Source of the DNA: JANWHF01 sp036276235
GTDB lineage: Bacteria; Planctomycetota; Phycisphaerae; Tepidisphaerales; Tepidisphaeraceae
Assembly (NCBI GenBank): GCA_036276235.1
Contig: DATBDZ010000020.1
Location: 1 to 20,096 of the forward strand
DNA length: 20,096 bases
Reading direction: 5' to 3'
This document shows, one piece after another, positions 1 through 6,576 of the stretch; the stretch's first letter is position 1, and each line of letters starts with the position of its first letter. Position numbers and translations under genes: made by a program. The notes under the pieces are model-generated. The model was given only the letters and a program-made list of their open reading frames with translations. It searched no databases and had not been told where the DNA came from.

Positions 1-10
1 ATTCGAGACA

Positions 11-92
11 ACCGTCATGCTGAGGTCCTCCGAAGCATCTGGCCGGCATGCGCGATCCAGCCAGATGCTTCGGAGGACCTCAGCATGACGGT
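11..92. repeat. Perfect 33-bp inverted repeat (stem-loop element)
   Basis: Arms 11-43 and 60-92 are exact reverse complements over 33 bp, separated by a 16-nt loop at 44-59. No reading frame accompanies it, so it is a non-coding hairpin of the REP/MITE kind, lying about 125 bp beyond the 3' end of recO. The arm contains ctgaggtcctccgaagcatc. A transcript crossing it would fold strongly. There is no T-run after it, so it is not a classical intrinsic terminator. Confidence 0.85.
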
Positions 93-216
93 GTGCGAAG
101 GCGGTGGACAGAAATCCAGCAAGCGCAGTCTCTCCAAAATAAGGAGTTAGCGCGCGGATGCAAAATGTCGGGAGTACCGAGGGACGGACAATGCACCTCA
201 CAGAACGTGTGACGCA

Positions 217-1002
217 TCATCCCTGATCGCGCTGCCGGACCCCCAGCACATACCGCGGCAGCTTCAATCGCTTCCCCAGCGTATGCTCGACATGATCGGC
301 GAACAGCCGATTGATCGGATCGGTCTGGTGCCGCGTCAGGAGCGGCAGGCGCGCGATGGCTCCGTTTGATCGCGGCAGCTTGATGATCCCCTGCAACATC
401 CGCAGCAGGCGGCTATCAATCTCCGCGCGATCGGGCGCGGTTCCCTCACAATTGCGGCAAACCACTCCGCCACGCGATGCGGAAAAGTAAGCGTGCGAGG
501 CGCCTTCCATCGTGTTGCCGCACATCGCGCAGGTGAAGAGTTCCGGCAGATATCCGCTCTCGCGCAGCACATCCAGCTCGAACGCCAGAAACGCCTGCTC
601 GCGCCGATCGCCGGCGAGATCGCCGATCACCTGTTCCAGCCGATCGAACAGCTCGACATGCGGATCGTGCTCTTCAAAGAGTCGGCTCACCAATTCCGCC
701 GCGTAAAGCCCGAGATAGATTCCCCGCAAATTGGCCCGAAGCTCCAGATGCCCATCGACCAGTTTCCATTCCGTAAGCGGTGGCAGATCGCGCGCGGGAT
801 CATGGCTGAAGACCGCCTCGCCGGTATCGAGCAGATCGATCCCGCCATCAAATTTGCTCGCCCCCGCCTTGGTGCGCCGATGAGCACCCTTGGCGATGAC
901 GCTGAGAATCCCATGCTCGCGGGCAAAGAGCGTGAGAATCTGCGAAGTCTCGCTGTACTCGACTTTCCGCAGGCAGATACAGCGATCGTGAACAAGAGGC
1001 AT
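217..1002 (-). CDS. recO: DNA repair protein RecO
   Basis: RecO acts in the RecFOR pathway: it binds single-stranded DNA and SSB and, with RecR, helps load RecA at gaps. The 261-residue product has the usual RecO length. Residues 1-80 match the N-terminal OB fold, with the start MPLVHDRCICLRKVEYSETS and the basic K-G-A-H-R-R-T-K stretch near 38-45. A helical middle follows. Four cysteines at 158, 161, 182 and 185 (two CxxC pairs) form the zinc finger found in many RecO proteins. The ATG at 1000-1002 fits the family N-terminus, although no strong Shine-Dalgarno site precedes it. The gene stands alone here and is host DNA outside the integrated element. Family assignment is firm. Confidence 0.95.
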   Translation of the reverse strand: MPLVHDRCICLRKVEYSETSQILTLFAREHGILSVIAKGAHRRTKAGASKFDGGIDLLDTGEAVFSHDPARDLPPLTEWKLVDGHLELRANLRGIYLGLYAAELVSRLFEEHDPHVELFDRLEQVIGDLAGDRREQAFLAFELDVLRESGYLPELFTCAMCGNTMEGASHAYFSASRGGVVCRNCEGTAPDRAEIDSRLLRMLQGIIKLPRSNGAIARLPLLTRHQTDPINRLFADHVEHTLGKRLKLPRYVLGVRQRDQG

Positions 1003-1005
1003 TTT

Positions 1006-1082
1006 GTAGGGTGCGCTTCAAGCGCACGTTGAAACCTTGCGGTAAGCGAAAGCCGTCCGGCGTGCGCTAAATCACAGCCTAC
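1006..1082. repeat. Imperfect inverted repeat upstream of recO
   Basis: Arms 1006-1027 and 1062-1082 are imperfect reverse complements that both end in gcgcac. The left arm itself contains the palindrome tgcgcttcaagcgca (1012-1026). The element begins 4 bp upstream of the recO start codon, so it would lie in or just before the recO leader. It may be a dispersed repeat. No coding frame is seen. Confidence 0.5.
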
Positions 1083-1356
1083 GAAGACAGCACGCGACAG
1101 ATCAAAACATTTTAGGACGCAAACCGCGTGGTGTGAACCGATTCGAGCGCACGGACTCACGTTCTGCCTTCTGCCTTCTGCCTTCTGGCTTCCGGCTTCC
1201 CCTCCTCTCTCCTGGCTCCTGGCTCCTCACTCCTGTCTCCTTCCCCGATTCCCAATTCCCTTGAGTCCCCCCCGCAAATGCCTATAGTTCCTCCTCCCCG
1301 CGCGCGAGCCTCCGCTCGTGCGGAAAATAGCGCATGGCGGTATTCTTGCCGCCGTC
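1083..1356. other. Non-coding stretch with 7-nt-periodic pyrimidine tract
   Basis: No gene is visible here. From 1164 to 1198 the plus strand carries five heptads (CTGCCTT three times, then CTGGCTT and CCGGCTT). From 1209 to 1236 a second heptad set follows (CTCCTGG twice, CTCCTCA, CTCCTGT). The whole of 1161-1262 is strongly pyrimidine-biased on one strand. It lies between the divergent recO and tRNA-Lys genes. Confidence 0.6.
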
Positions 1357-1429
1357 GAGCCGGTAGCTCAGTAGGTAGAGCATCGCACTTTTAATGCGAG
1401 GGTCCTGGGTTCGAGTCCCAGCCGGCTCA
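1357..1429 (+). tRNA. tRNA-Lys (anticodon TTT)
   Basis: A full cloverleaf can be drawn. Acceptor stem GAGCCGG (1357-1363) pairs with CCGGCTC (1422-1428). The D stem is GCTC/GAGC. The anticodon stem TCGCA/TGCGA encloses the loop CTTTTAA, with the anticodon TTT at 1390-1392. The T stem CTGGG/CCCAG encloses the loop TTCGAGT. The discriminator base is A1429 and CCA is not encoded. The 3' end from 1414 is the left copy of the 18-bp att core, so the gene is the integration target of the downstream element and has stayed intact after insertion. Confidence 0.97.
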
Positions 1430-1431
1430 TT
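1414..1431. repeat. attL core (18 bp)
   Basis: The sequence agtcccagccggctcatt is identical to 11201-11218. It starts in the T loop of tRNA-Lys, covers the T-stem 3' strand, the acceptor 3' strand and the discriminator base, and ends two bases past the gene. The repeats diverge immediately on both sides (g versus c before, t versus g after), which fixes the core length. Confidence 0.93.
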
Positions 1432-1568
1432 TAGGACGCAATATTCCCCGTCGAAAAGCACGTCTTTTAGAAAAGCGCATCGCAAAATCAATCGCACTAC
1501 TGATCGAACTGTGGCCGGCCATGTCGGTGGCAGATCGCGCCAAGGTGATGGCGATCGTCGGAGAATGA
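1431..1568 (+). pseudogene. Detached 3' end of the integrase gene (45 codons, joined to int in the circle)
   Basis: When the right end of the element (11218) is joined to this left end through the att core, the int frame reads from CAT (His407) into TTA at 1431-1433. It stays open for 45 codons and stops at TGA 1566-1568. The predicted tail is basic and helical in its first half (P-R-R-K-A-R-L-L-E-K-R) and ends with L-W-P-A-M-S-V-A-D-R-A-K-V-M. In the integrated chromosome it has no start codon of its own and lies just past tRNA-Lys. The terminator at 1589-1619 follows 20 bp after the stop, as expected for a true gene end. The frame continuity is seen in the sequence. Its use in the excised form is inferred. 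Confidence 0.6.
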
Positions 1569-1588
1569 AGCTGCCCCGACCCTGAGCC

Positions 1589-1619
1589 AAGCCACGGTGG
1601 TTATCACCGTGGCTTTTTT
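1589..1619 (+). terminator. Intrinsic terminator
   Basis: A perfect 10-bp stem, agccacggtg (1590-1599) and caccgtggct (1605-1614), has a 5-nt loop and is followed by a run of six T (1614-1619). An A at 1589 can extend the stem. In the integrated state it would stop transcripts from tRNA-Lys before they enter the element. In the circular form it would end the int transcript. Confidence 0.9.
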
Positions 1620-1694
1620 GTTTCCCGGCCCACGCCACTTCTCACGATCCTTCTGGATGGCAACTAGCAACAACCCACGCAAAGGAGAATCGAT

Positions 1695-1904
1695 ATGCCC
1701 GTTCTGCTTACAACTGAAGAGTTAGCGCAATACCTGAAGTGCAGCAAAACCCACGTCCGGAACCTGGTCAAGTTCAAACAACTGAAGCCAACGCGGATCG
1801 GCAAGCTTGTCCGATTCACGCAGGCCGACGTGGAGGATTTCATTCATGCATCTGATCGGCAGGGAGCTATTGGAGAAAATCGGCCCCGACCAAGAGCATC
1901 TTGA
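1695..1904 (+). CDS. Excisionase-like HTH DNA-binding protein
   Basis: The 69-residue product has the winged-helix/MerR-like excisionase fold (HTH_17 type): L-L-T-T-E-E-L-A-Q-Y-L at 4-14, the recognition segment C-S-K-T-H-V-R-N-L-V at 16-25, and the wing T-R-I-G-K-L-V-R-F at 33-41, followed by V-E-D-F-I. Such proteins act as recombination directionality factors or, like P4 AlpA, as transcription activators in satellites. A good ribosome site (aaaggag, 1681-1687) precedes the ATG. It is the first gene inside the element, near attL. The next small gene overlaps its 3' end. A second member of the same family lies at 8985. Confidence 0.85.
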   Translation: MPVLLTTEELAQYLKCSKTHVRNLVKFKQLKPTRIGKLVRFTQADVEDFIHASDRQGAIGENRPRPRAS

Positions 1905-2169
1905 TCTTGAGCTGACGTTACAGCCTCACATGATGAAGCTGATCGAGGACGGCCCGATCCTCATCCTGGTGGATTGCGGCCCGCTTGTGGCGTGCGCGAT
2001 GAGACTGGAAGAGGCGGGCAAGATCGTAGTCAAGTGGTGGCATCGGAAGTACTGGAAATTGAGCAAGGCGGCAACATGCAGGCGAATTGGATGGCGGCAC
2101 GGGAGTACGCGGAGAAACTTGGCTGGAAGGTCTTTCCCGTACGCGCGCGGGATACGTCGGCGGGGCTAG
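1846..2169 (+). CDS. Small overlapping hypothetical protein
   Basis: This 107-residue frame starts at ATG 1846, inside the HTH gene, with a strong Shine-Dalgarno GGAGG at 1832-1836 spaced 9 nt from the start. The first 70 residues look protein-like (M-H-L-I-G-R-E-L-L-E-K-I-G, then a hydrophobic I-L-I-L-V-D-C-G-P-L-V segment). The last third is Arg-rich and overlaps the start of the primase-polymerase gene by 94 bp, which is unusually long. The family is not recognised. It covers the gap between two genes that would otherwise be 171 bp apart, and translational coupling of the whole left operon is plausible. It could alternatively be a shorter gene with a sequence change near its end. Confidence 0.5.
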   Translation: MHLIGRELLEKIGPDQEHLDLELTLQPHMMKLIEDGPILILVDCGPLVACAMRLEEAGKIVVKWWHRKYWKLSKAATCRRIGWRHGSTRRNLAGRSFPYARGIRRRG

Positions 2170-4043
2170 CAGCCAAGTCACCTTTGACGTTGCACGGTGT
2201 CAAAGATGCCAGCAATGACCCGGCGCAGATTGAGCAGTGGGCGAAGCAATACCCGGACGCCGCGATTGCCCTGGCGTGCGGCGACATTCTCGTTGCCGAT
2301 CTGGACGTCAAGGGCGGGAAAGACGGCGTAACCGAATGGCTGGCCAATGAGGGGCGGCTGGACGGCACGATCGTAGCGCGGACCCCGACCGGCGGCTATC
2401 ACGTCTATTTTCGCAACACTTCCAACCGCGGTTGCCAGAAGATCGGGAAGGCAATCGACGGCCGCGGGCACGGCGGTTATGTGTTGCTTCCACCGTCGAA
2501 ACTAGAATCGGGGGAATATGCCTGGGTTCACGACCCCGAGACACCGCTGGCCGATCCGCCGGCATTTGTCACGGCCGGCAACCTGGCGGGCCTTGTGAGT
2601 AATGGAAGCATCTTCGCGGCCGAGCTCACACAGGATGAACGTTTCGCGCAAGCAAAGAAGTACCTGCAAAAAATCCCGCTGGCCATTGAGAGGCAATCAG
2701 GGAGCATCCGCACATTCCACGCAATGTGCATCTGTTTCAAATTCGGATTAGATGACGCGCGAGCGCGACAATTGTTCGATTGGTTCAACGCCAACATGGC
2801 GAAACCGCCGTGGACGGATGAAAGGGACATCCGCCGGCAGCTCGATCGCGCGAAAAATAGGGTGATCGCGGACGGGCAATTCGGCACGCTTGGCAAGTGT
2901 CCTGAACGATGGATGGATGATCGTTGGACGGAATGGAAGGAAGAGACAACCGAACCGAAAGCAAAACGATCACTCATCCCCATCGACATCAAGAATATGC
3001 GAAACGAAGAAGTCAAATGGGTCTGGCCCGACAAGATTCCGCAAGGCTTGGTCATACTCATTGGCGACGGAAAAGTTGGCAAGGGTCTTGCGTTGTGTGA
3101 AATCGCCGCGCGCGTCAGCCGTGGCGCCGCCTGGCCCGATGGCGCGGCAAACGACGGCGGCCCTGGGCAAGTGCTGTGGCTGTCGGCGGAAGATCAGATC
3201 ACAAAATCACTGCGCCCGAGACTGGACGCCGCCGGCGCCGACTTCGACAACATCATCCCCATCGATCCGTGGAAGCAACTTTTTGGCGAAGAGACGCGGC
3301 ACATTCAATTCACGCTCGATCAAGTTGCACTCATCGAGGATCAAATTGCCGCGCTAAAAAACTGTCGCATGATTGTGCTTGATCCGCTTATCAGTTTTTT
3401 GGGCGGCAAGATCAACACAGACAAGATGAATGAGGTTTGCGGCCTGCTGAATCCGTTACAGGAGATAGCGCAGCGACATAACGCCTCATGTATCGCGGTG
3501 ATTCACTACAACAAGACCAACGCGCTCAACATCAACCAGCGCATCATGGGGTCCGTTGCCTTCCAATCGGTGCCGCGGGCGATCTGGCACGTCGTAAAGT
3601 GCCCAAGCGATCAAGACCGCCGGCTTTTCCTCTGTGGCGCAATGAACGACGTAAACGGCCCTATGCCCCACGGCATGGCCTACGGATTCAAGACGGTGAA
3701 CGTGCAGGATGTTTCCAAGCCGATATCCACGGTCGATTGGGAAGCCGACGCAATTCCGATGACGGCGCAGCAATGGCTGGATAACCAAGGCGCGACGGTC
3801 AAGCCTGGGCCAAAGACCAACAAGAAGTCTGAGGCTGTTCGCTTCCTTGACGAGATGTTCGCCGACAAATCAGAGATACCCGCCGAGACAGTGGAGATCG
3901 CCGCCACGCTTCGCGGCATCAACAAATCAACGCTGCATTCCGTCAAGACGGCGGCGCGAATTGAATCCTATAAGAGCGGATTGGCTGGCCAGTGGATCTG
4001 GCGCAGGCCGCCCGCAAACGTACCCGCCGCATCCGAGAACTAA
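2076..4043 (+). CDS. Primase-polymerase / RepA-like helicase fusion (replication protein)
   Basis: The 655-residue protein probably starts the element's own replication. Residues 5-165 match the bifunctional DNA primase/polymerase (Prim-Pol) domain: metal-binding D-L-D at 75-77, the P-T-G-G-Y-H-V-Y-F segment near 104-112, and G-H-G-G-Y-V-L-L-P-P near 131-140. Residues 315-545 match the RepA-like AAA ATPase: Walker A G-D-G-K-V-G-K-G at 330-337, Walker B M-I-V-L-D at 432-436, and V-I-H-Y-N-K-T at 475-481. Walker A has Gly where Ser or Thr is usual. The C-terminus looks like a winged helix (A-A-T-L-R-G-I-N-K-S-T-L). ATG 2076 was chosen because the Prim-Pol domain begins there. The frame is open further upstream to 1974, but those residues overlap the previous gene and look non-native. 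Phage satellites commonly carry such a protein. Confidence 0.9.
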   Translation: MQANWMAAREYAEKLGWKVFPVRARDTSAGLAAKSPLTLHGVKDASNDPAQIEQWAKQYPDAAIALACGDILVADLDVKGGKDGVTEWLANEGRLDGTIVARTPTGGYHVYFRNTSNRGCQKIGKAIDGRGHGGYVLLPPSKLESGEYAWVHDPETPLADPPAFVTAGNLAGLVSNGSIFAAELTQDERFAQAKKYLQKIPLAIERQSGSIRTFHAMCICFKFGLDDARARQLFDWFNANMAKPPWTDERDIRRQLDRAKNRVIADGQFGTLGKCPERWMDDRWTEWKEETTEPKAKRSLIPIDIKNMRNEEVKWVWPDKIPQGLVILIGDGKVGKGLALCEIAARVSRGAAWPDGAANDGGPGQVLWLSAEDQITKSLRPRLDAAGADFDNIIPIDPWKQLFGEETRHIQFTLDQVALIEDQIAALKNCRMIVLDPLISFLGGKINTDKMNEVCGLLNPLQEIAQRHNASCIAVIHYNKTNALNINQRIMGSVAFQSVPRAIWHVVKCPSDQDRRLFLCGAMNDVNGPMPHGMAYGFKTVNVQDVSKPISTVDWEADAIPMTAQQWLDNQGATVKPGPKTNKKSEAVRFLDEMFADKSEIPAETVEIAATLRGINKSTLHSVKTAARIESYKSGLAGQWIWRRPPANVPAASEN

Positions 4044-4160
4044 GATTCAGAATCTTGAATCTTGGCTAGTGCCCAAATAAATCATGAATGTTGAATCTTC
4101 GGCTGGCGGTGTCAAAAACCGCTGTTTCTCTAGTCTATCTTTGTAACATATATAAATCTC
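4042..4160. repeat. GAATCTT repeats followed by an AT-rich stretch (candidate replication origin)
   Basis: Starting at the rep stop codon there is a palindrome, aagattcagaatctt (4042-4056). Direct copies of GAATCTT or TTGAATCTT follow at 4050-4056, 4055-4063 and 4091-4099. An AT-rich stretch around 4138-4158 (ttgtaacatatataaatct) comes next. Short repeats plus an AT-rich region directly after a replication-protein gene fit iteron-like Rep binding sites and an unwinding region. This role is inferred from layout only. Confidence 0.4.
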
Positions 4161-4424
4161 CGCTCCCCCGCGTGCGCGCGAGAGAGGGGCGACCCACCGG
4201 GTAGGGCATAAAAAGTCTGACAAAGTGTCATGCCGCAGACCGGACCGCAGCCGCGCGATGGCGCCCGCGGTAAAACAAAGGGGGGTCTAAGTTGGCCGCC
4301 GCCATAGTGGCCAGCCCTAAGAAAATCCTGATTTTGTTTCCTACCCACGGCACTTGCACACGATTACTGGAAATGGCGGCATCGACTGGCAATTTCGCCG
4401 GCATTCCCCCGGAGTCACATCAAA
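4160..4424. other. Non-coding gap between rep and capsid genes
   Basis: No convincing gene is seen. The stretch holds several short hairpins. TGACA/TGTCA is at 4218-4230, set within a GTCTG...CAGAC pair. AAAATC/GATTTT is at 4322-4335. The GC-rich run near 4170-4195 alternates pyrimidine and purine blocks. The capsid gene's ribosome site GGAG is at 4411-4414. A gap this long in a compact element may hold the promoter for the capsid module, part of the origin, or a packaging site. None of these can be proven here. Confidence 0.4.
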
Positions 4425-5963
4425 ATGGATTGGGCTAAAATCAAAGGTTTGAAAGAGCAGCGCGGCGCCAAGATCGCCGAAATGAAAACGATTCTCGCCA
4501 CGGCCGAAGCTGAAAAGCGCGAGCTGAGCGAGGATGAGACGAAGCGATACGACGCGATCAACGCCGAGCTGCCTGGCATCAGCGCCAACATCGAGCGACT
4601 TGAGAGCCTTCGCAGCCACACCGCAACACATCAAATCGGCTATGTCGGCGCCCCTGGCCGCGATGCGATCGGCGACCAATCCGGCGCGCCTGAGAACCGG
4701 GCGATTTTCAGCCCCTTGAATGGTGCATGGTCCAAACGATCTGGCCGGCAACAGGGCGGCTACTCTGAGCAGCCCCTGAGCATGGGGCGATTCCTTCGCG
4801 GCGTTTTACAAGGCCAATGGGACGGCGCAGAGGCCGAGCGGCGCACGCTTGGCGTTGGCGCCGGCGGCACTGTCCTTGTTCCCACGCCGCTGAGCGATAC
4901 GGTCTTGATGGCCGCCACTTCCAAGGCGCAGGTTTTCAAGGCCGGCGCGCAAATCGTCCCGATGAGCAGCTCGACGCTGAAAATCCCGCGGATGCAAACC
5001 CTTCCTCAGATGGCCTTTCGCGCGGAAAATGCGGCGATCAATGCGGCCGATGCTTCGCTCGATTCGATCACGCTGACGGCCAAATCGGCCGGCGTAATCT
5101 GCAAGCTCAGTTTGGAGCTCGAACAAGACGCCGCCGGCGTTGATGCGCTTGTCGAAAAAGCGATGGCAGACGCCGCCGCGCTCCTGATCGATTACGCGTG
5201 CCTAAGTGGCACCGGTTCCAACAACGAACCCACGGGCCTGGGCCTGACTTCTGGAATCCAGACGATTACGAGCGTCGGCAGCCTTAGCGACTACAGCAAG
5301 TTTTCGACGGCCGCGCAACGCCTGGCCGAAGTGAACGCGCAGGCCGGCGCGGCGATCATGCACCCGAATTCGTATTTCGTTCTGGATCAGCTCCAAGACA
5401 CCCTGCATCAACCCCTCAAAAAGCCCGATTCAGTGGCAAATATGCCGTTTTTGCCAAGCAACCAGCTTGCGACGCCGGCAACCGTCACGATCACCGGCAC
5501 GGCCGGCACATTTACGCTGGTTGCGACAGCGGGCGGAACTACCGCAACCACGTCAGCCCTGGCGTTCAATGCTTCGACTGCCACCGTTCAGGCCGCGCTT
5601 GTCGCACTGACAAACATTGGAACGGGCAATGCCACCGTTACCGGAAGCGCCGGCGCGTACAGCATTTCATTCAGCAACTTCCTGACCTGGCTTGGTGCCG
5701 TCAAGATCACTGCTGATGGTTCCAGCTTGACCGGCGGCACCGCAACCGCCGCGCAAACCACGACCGCATACGTCGGCCAGTGGTCAAGCATGTTGGTGGG
5801 CATGCGTGAAAACATCATGCTGGAAGTGAGCCGCGAAGCTTCCGACGCGAATTCGTCCGCCTGGGCCAACGGGCAAATCTTTTTGCGTATGTTGCTCCGA
5901 ATGGACGTCCAGATCGCGCGCCCCAATCAATTCGTCAAGCTCTCCGGCATCAACGTAGTCTAA
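4425..5963 (+). CDS. HK97-family phage major capsid protein with inserted domain
   Basis: The 512-residue product matches HK97-fold shell proteins. Residues 1-65 form a charged heptad-like coiled coil (delta/scaffold domain). A flexible linker runs to about 145. The shell fold follows, with L-V-P-T-P-L-S-D at 151-158 (N-arm/E-loop side), A-Y-C-like L-S-G-T-G-S-N-N-E-P-T-G-L at 260-271, and a C-terminal M-R-E-N-I-M-L-E-V-S-R. Residues about 350-448 are Gly/Ala/Thr-rich with the pattern A-T-V-Q-A-A-L-V-A-L near 386-395. They interrupt the fold between F-L-P-S-N-Q-L and Y-V-G-Q-W, so an extra beta-sandwich, perhaps a surface decoration, is inserted. ATG 4425 has GGAG 10 nt upstream. No protease, portal or terminase gene neighbours it, so maturation and packaging probably depend on a helper phage (inference). 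Confidence 0.93.
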   Translation: MDWAKIKGLKEQRGAKIAEMKTILATAEAEKRELSEDETKRYDAINAELPGISANIERLESLRSHTATHQIGYVGAPGRDAIGDQSGAPENRAIFSPLNGAWSKRSGRQQGGYSEQPLSMGRFLRGVLQGQWDGAEAERRTLGVGAGGTVLVPTPLSDTVLMAATSKAQVFKAGAQIVPMSSSTLKIPRMQTLPQMAFRAENAAINAADASLDSITLTAKSAGVICKLSLELEQDAAGVDALVEKAMADAAALLIDYACLSGTGSNNEPTGLGLTSGIQTITSVGSLSDYSKFSTAAQRLAEVNAQAGAAIMHPNSYFVLDQLQDTLHQPLKKPDSVANMPFLPSNQLATPATVTITGTAGTFTLVATAGGTTATTSALAFNASTATVQAALVALTNIGTGNATVTGSAGAYSISFSNFLTWLGAVKITADGSSLTGGTATAAQTTTAYVGQWSSMLVGMRENIMLEVSREASDANSSAWANGQIFLRMLLRMDVQIARPNQFVKLSGINVV

Positions 5964-6012
5964 TCCATCCATGCCGCTGCCTCGCGTCCAGTCGCGAGCC
6001 AGCCTTACCGCC

Positions 6013-6042
6013 GGGCGATCTGGTTTCATCACCAGATCGCCC
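6013..6042 (+). terminator. Stem-loop after the capsid gene (first of two)
   Basis: A perfect 12-bp stem, gggcgatctggt (6013-6024) and accagatcgccc (6031-6042), has a 6-nt loop and lies 50 bp past the capsid stop codon. Only a short T-rich stretch (ctttg) follows. It could be a weak terminator or an mRNA-protecting hairpin, acting with the second hairpin downstream. Confidence 0.6.
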
Positions 6043-6060
6043 CTTTGTCCATTCATGTTG

Positions 6061-6102
6061 CCGCGCCCGGTTTGGATGGCTCCGGCCGGGCGCGGTTTTT
6101 TT
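6061..6102 (+). terminator. Intrinsic terminator after the capsid gene (second of two)
   Basis: A perfect 10-bp GC-rich stem, ccgcgcccgg (6061-6070) and ccgggcgcgg (6086-6095), has a 15-nt loop and is followed by seven T (6096-6102). It ends only 10 bp before the next start codon, so the following gene either depends on incomplete termination or on ribosome-linked control of the hairpin. Confidence 0.85.
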
Positions 6103-6112
6103 GAAAGATAAA

Positions 6113-6436
6113 ATGACGTTCTTTACTTCCGGTGATACCCCGCTATCGACTTCCGGAGATGCGGCAATTGACGTTTTGTCCGGCATCGCAAACCCGACTC
6201 AGATAAATCTACACGTTAGCCACAAGACCGCGAATGTCGATTTTCAAATCAGCTTTGACGGGGGAGCAAAGTGGATAACCGTGCGCGGCTGGAACGAAGG
6301 ATCGTGCATAAACCTAGACCGCGTTGAAATCGCCGCTACATCGGTAAAGGTGCGGCGCGTGCCTGGCGGAACCAATATCACTGGCATTATCGCCGCCGCC
6401 TTCACCGTAGCGCAAGAGCCGAAGTTCCTTAGTTAA
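6113..6436 (+). CDS. Small beta-rich hypothetical protein, possible structural accessory
   Basis: The 107-residue product is not a family I recognise. It has no Lys-rich or HTH segment. It alternates hydrophobic and polar residues typical of beta strands (I-N-L-H-V-S-H, V-D-F-Q-I-S-F-D-G-G, W-I-T-V-R-G-W) and ends A-A-F-T-V-A-Q-E-P. Such a small beta protein directly after a capsid gene could be a head decoration or connector protein. That is inference from position and composition. ATG 6113 was preferred over TTG 6101 because the TTG lies inside the T-run of the terminator. A transcript starting upstream must pass that terminator to reach this gene. Confidence 0.65.
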   Translation: MTFFTSGDTPLSTSGDAAIDVLSGIANPTQINLHVSHKTANVDFQISFDGGAKWITVRGWNEGSCINLDRVEIAATSVKVRRVPGGTNITGIIAAAFTVAQEPKFLS

Positions 6437-6445
6437 CACCAAACG

Positions 6446-6565
6446 GTTCTGCACGCGTTGTGCGGAACATGCCGTCAGAGTCCCTGGCGGCATTTCAAAC
6501 AATGAGGACCCGACCCGCGGCCCCGCCGACAAGTTTCGCAGCTTGAACGCGGGGCGCGTTTGTTC
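6446..6565 (+). terminator. Cluster of hairpins between the small protein and GT9 genes
   Basis: Three stem-loops lie in this 140-bp gap. One is at 6446-6468 (gttctgcac/gtgcggaac, one G-T pair). A small one starts at 6469 (atgccg/cggcat). The long one at 6516-6558 pairs cgcggccccgc with gcggggcgcg, with one bulge, and is followed by tttgtt. The last resembles an intrinsic terminator placed about 15 bp before the next start codon, as in the other intergenic gaps of this element. Confidence 0.55.
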
Positions 6566-6576
6566 TAGGACTACCC

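Noticed and set aside
493..1032. 179-residue plus-strand frame opposite recO
   Set aside because: It mirrors the recO coding strand, and recO has clear family motifs on the minus strand.
1282..1638. Minus-strand open frame across tRNA-Lys with a G-T-R-T-Q-D-P-R type segment
   Set aside because: It is the antisense translation of the tRNA gene and its flanks. Such peptides arise whenever a tRNA is read through.
4130..4348. 72-residue minus-strand frame in the rep-capsid gap
   Set aside because: No ribosome site, odd composition, and hairpins within it. The gap is better read as non-coding.
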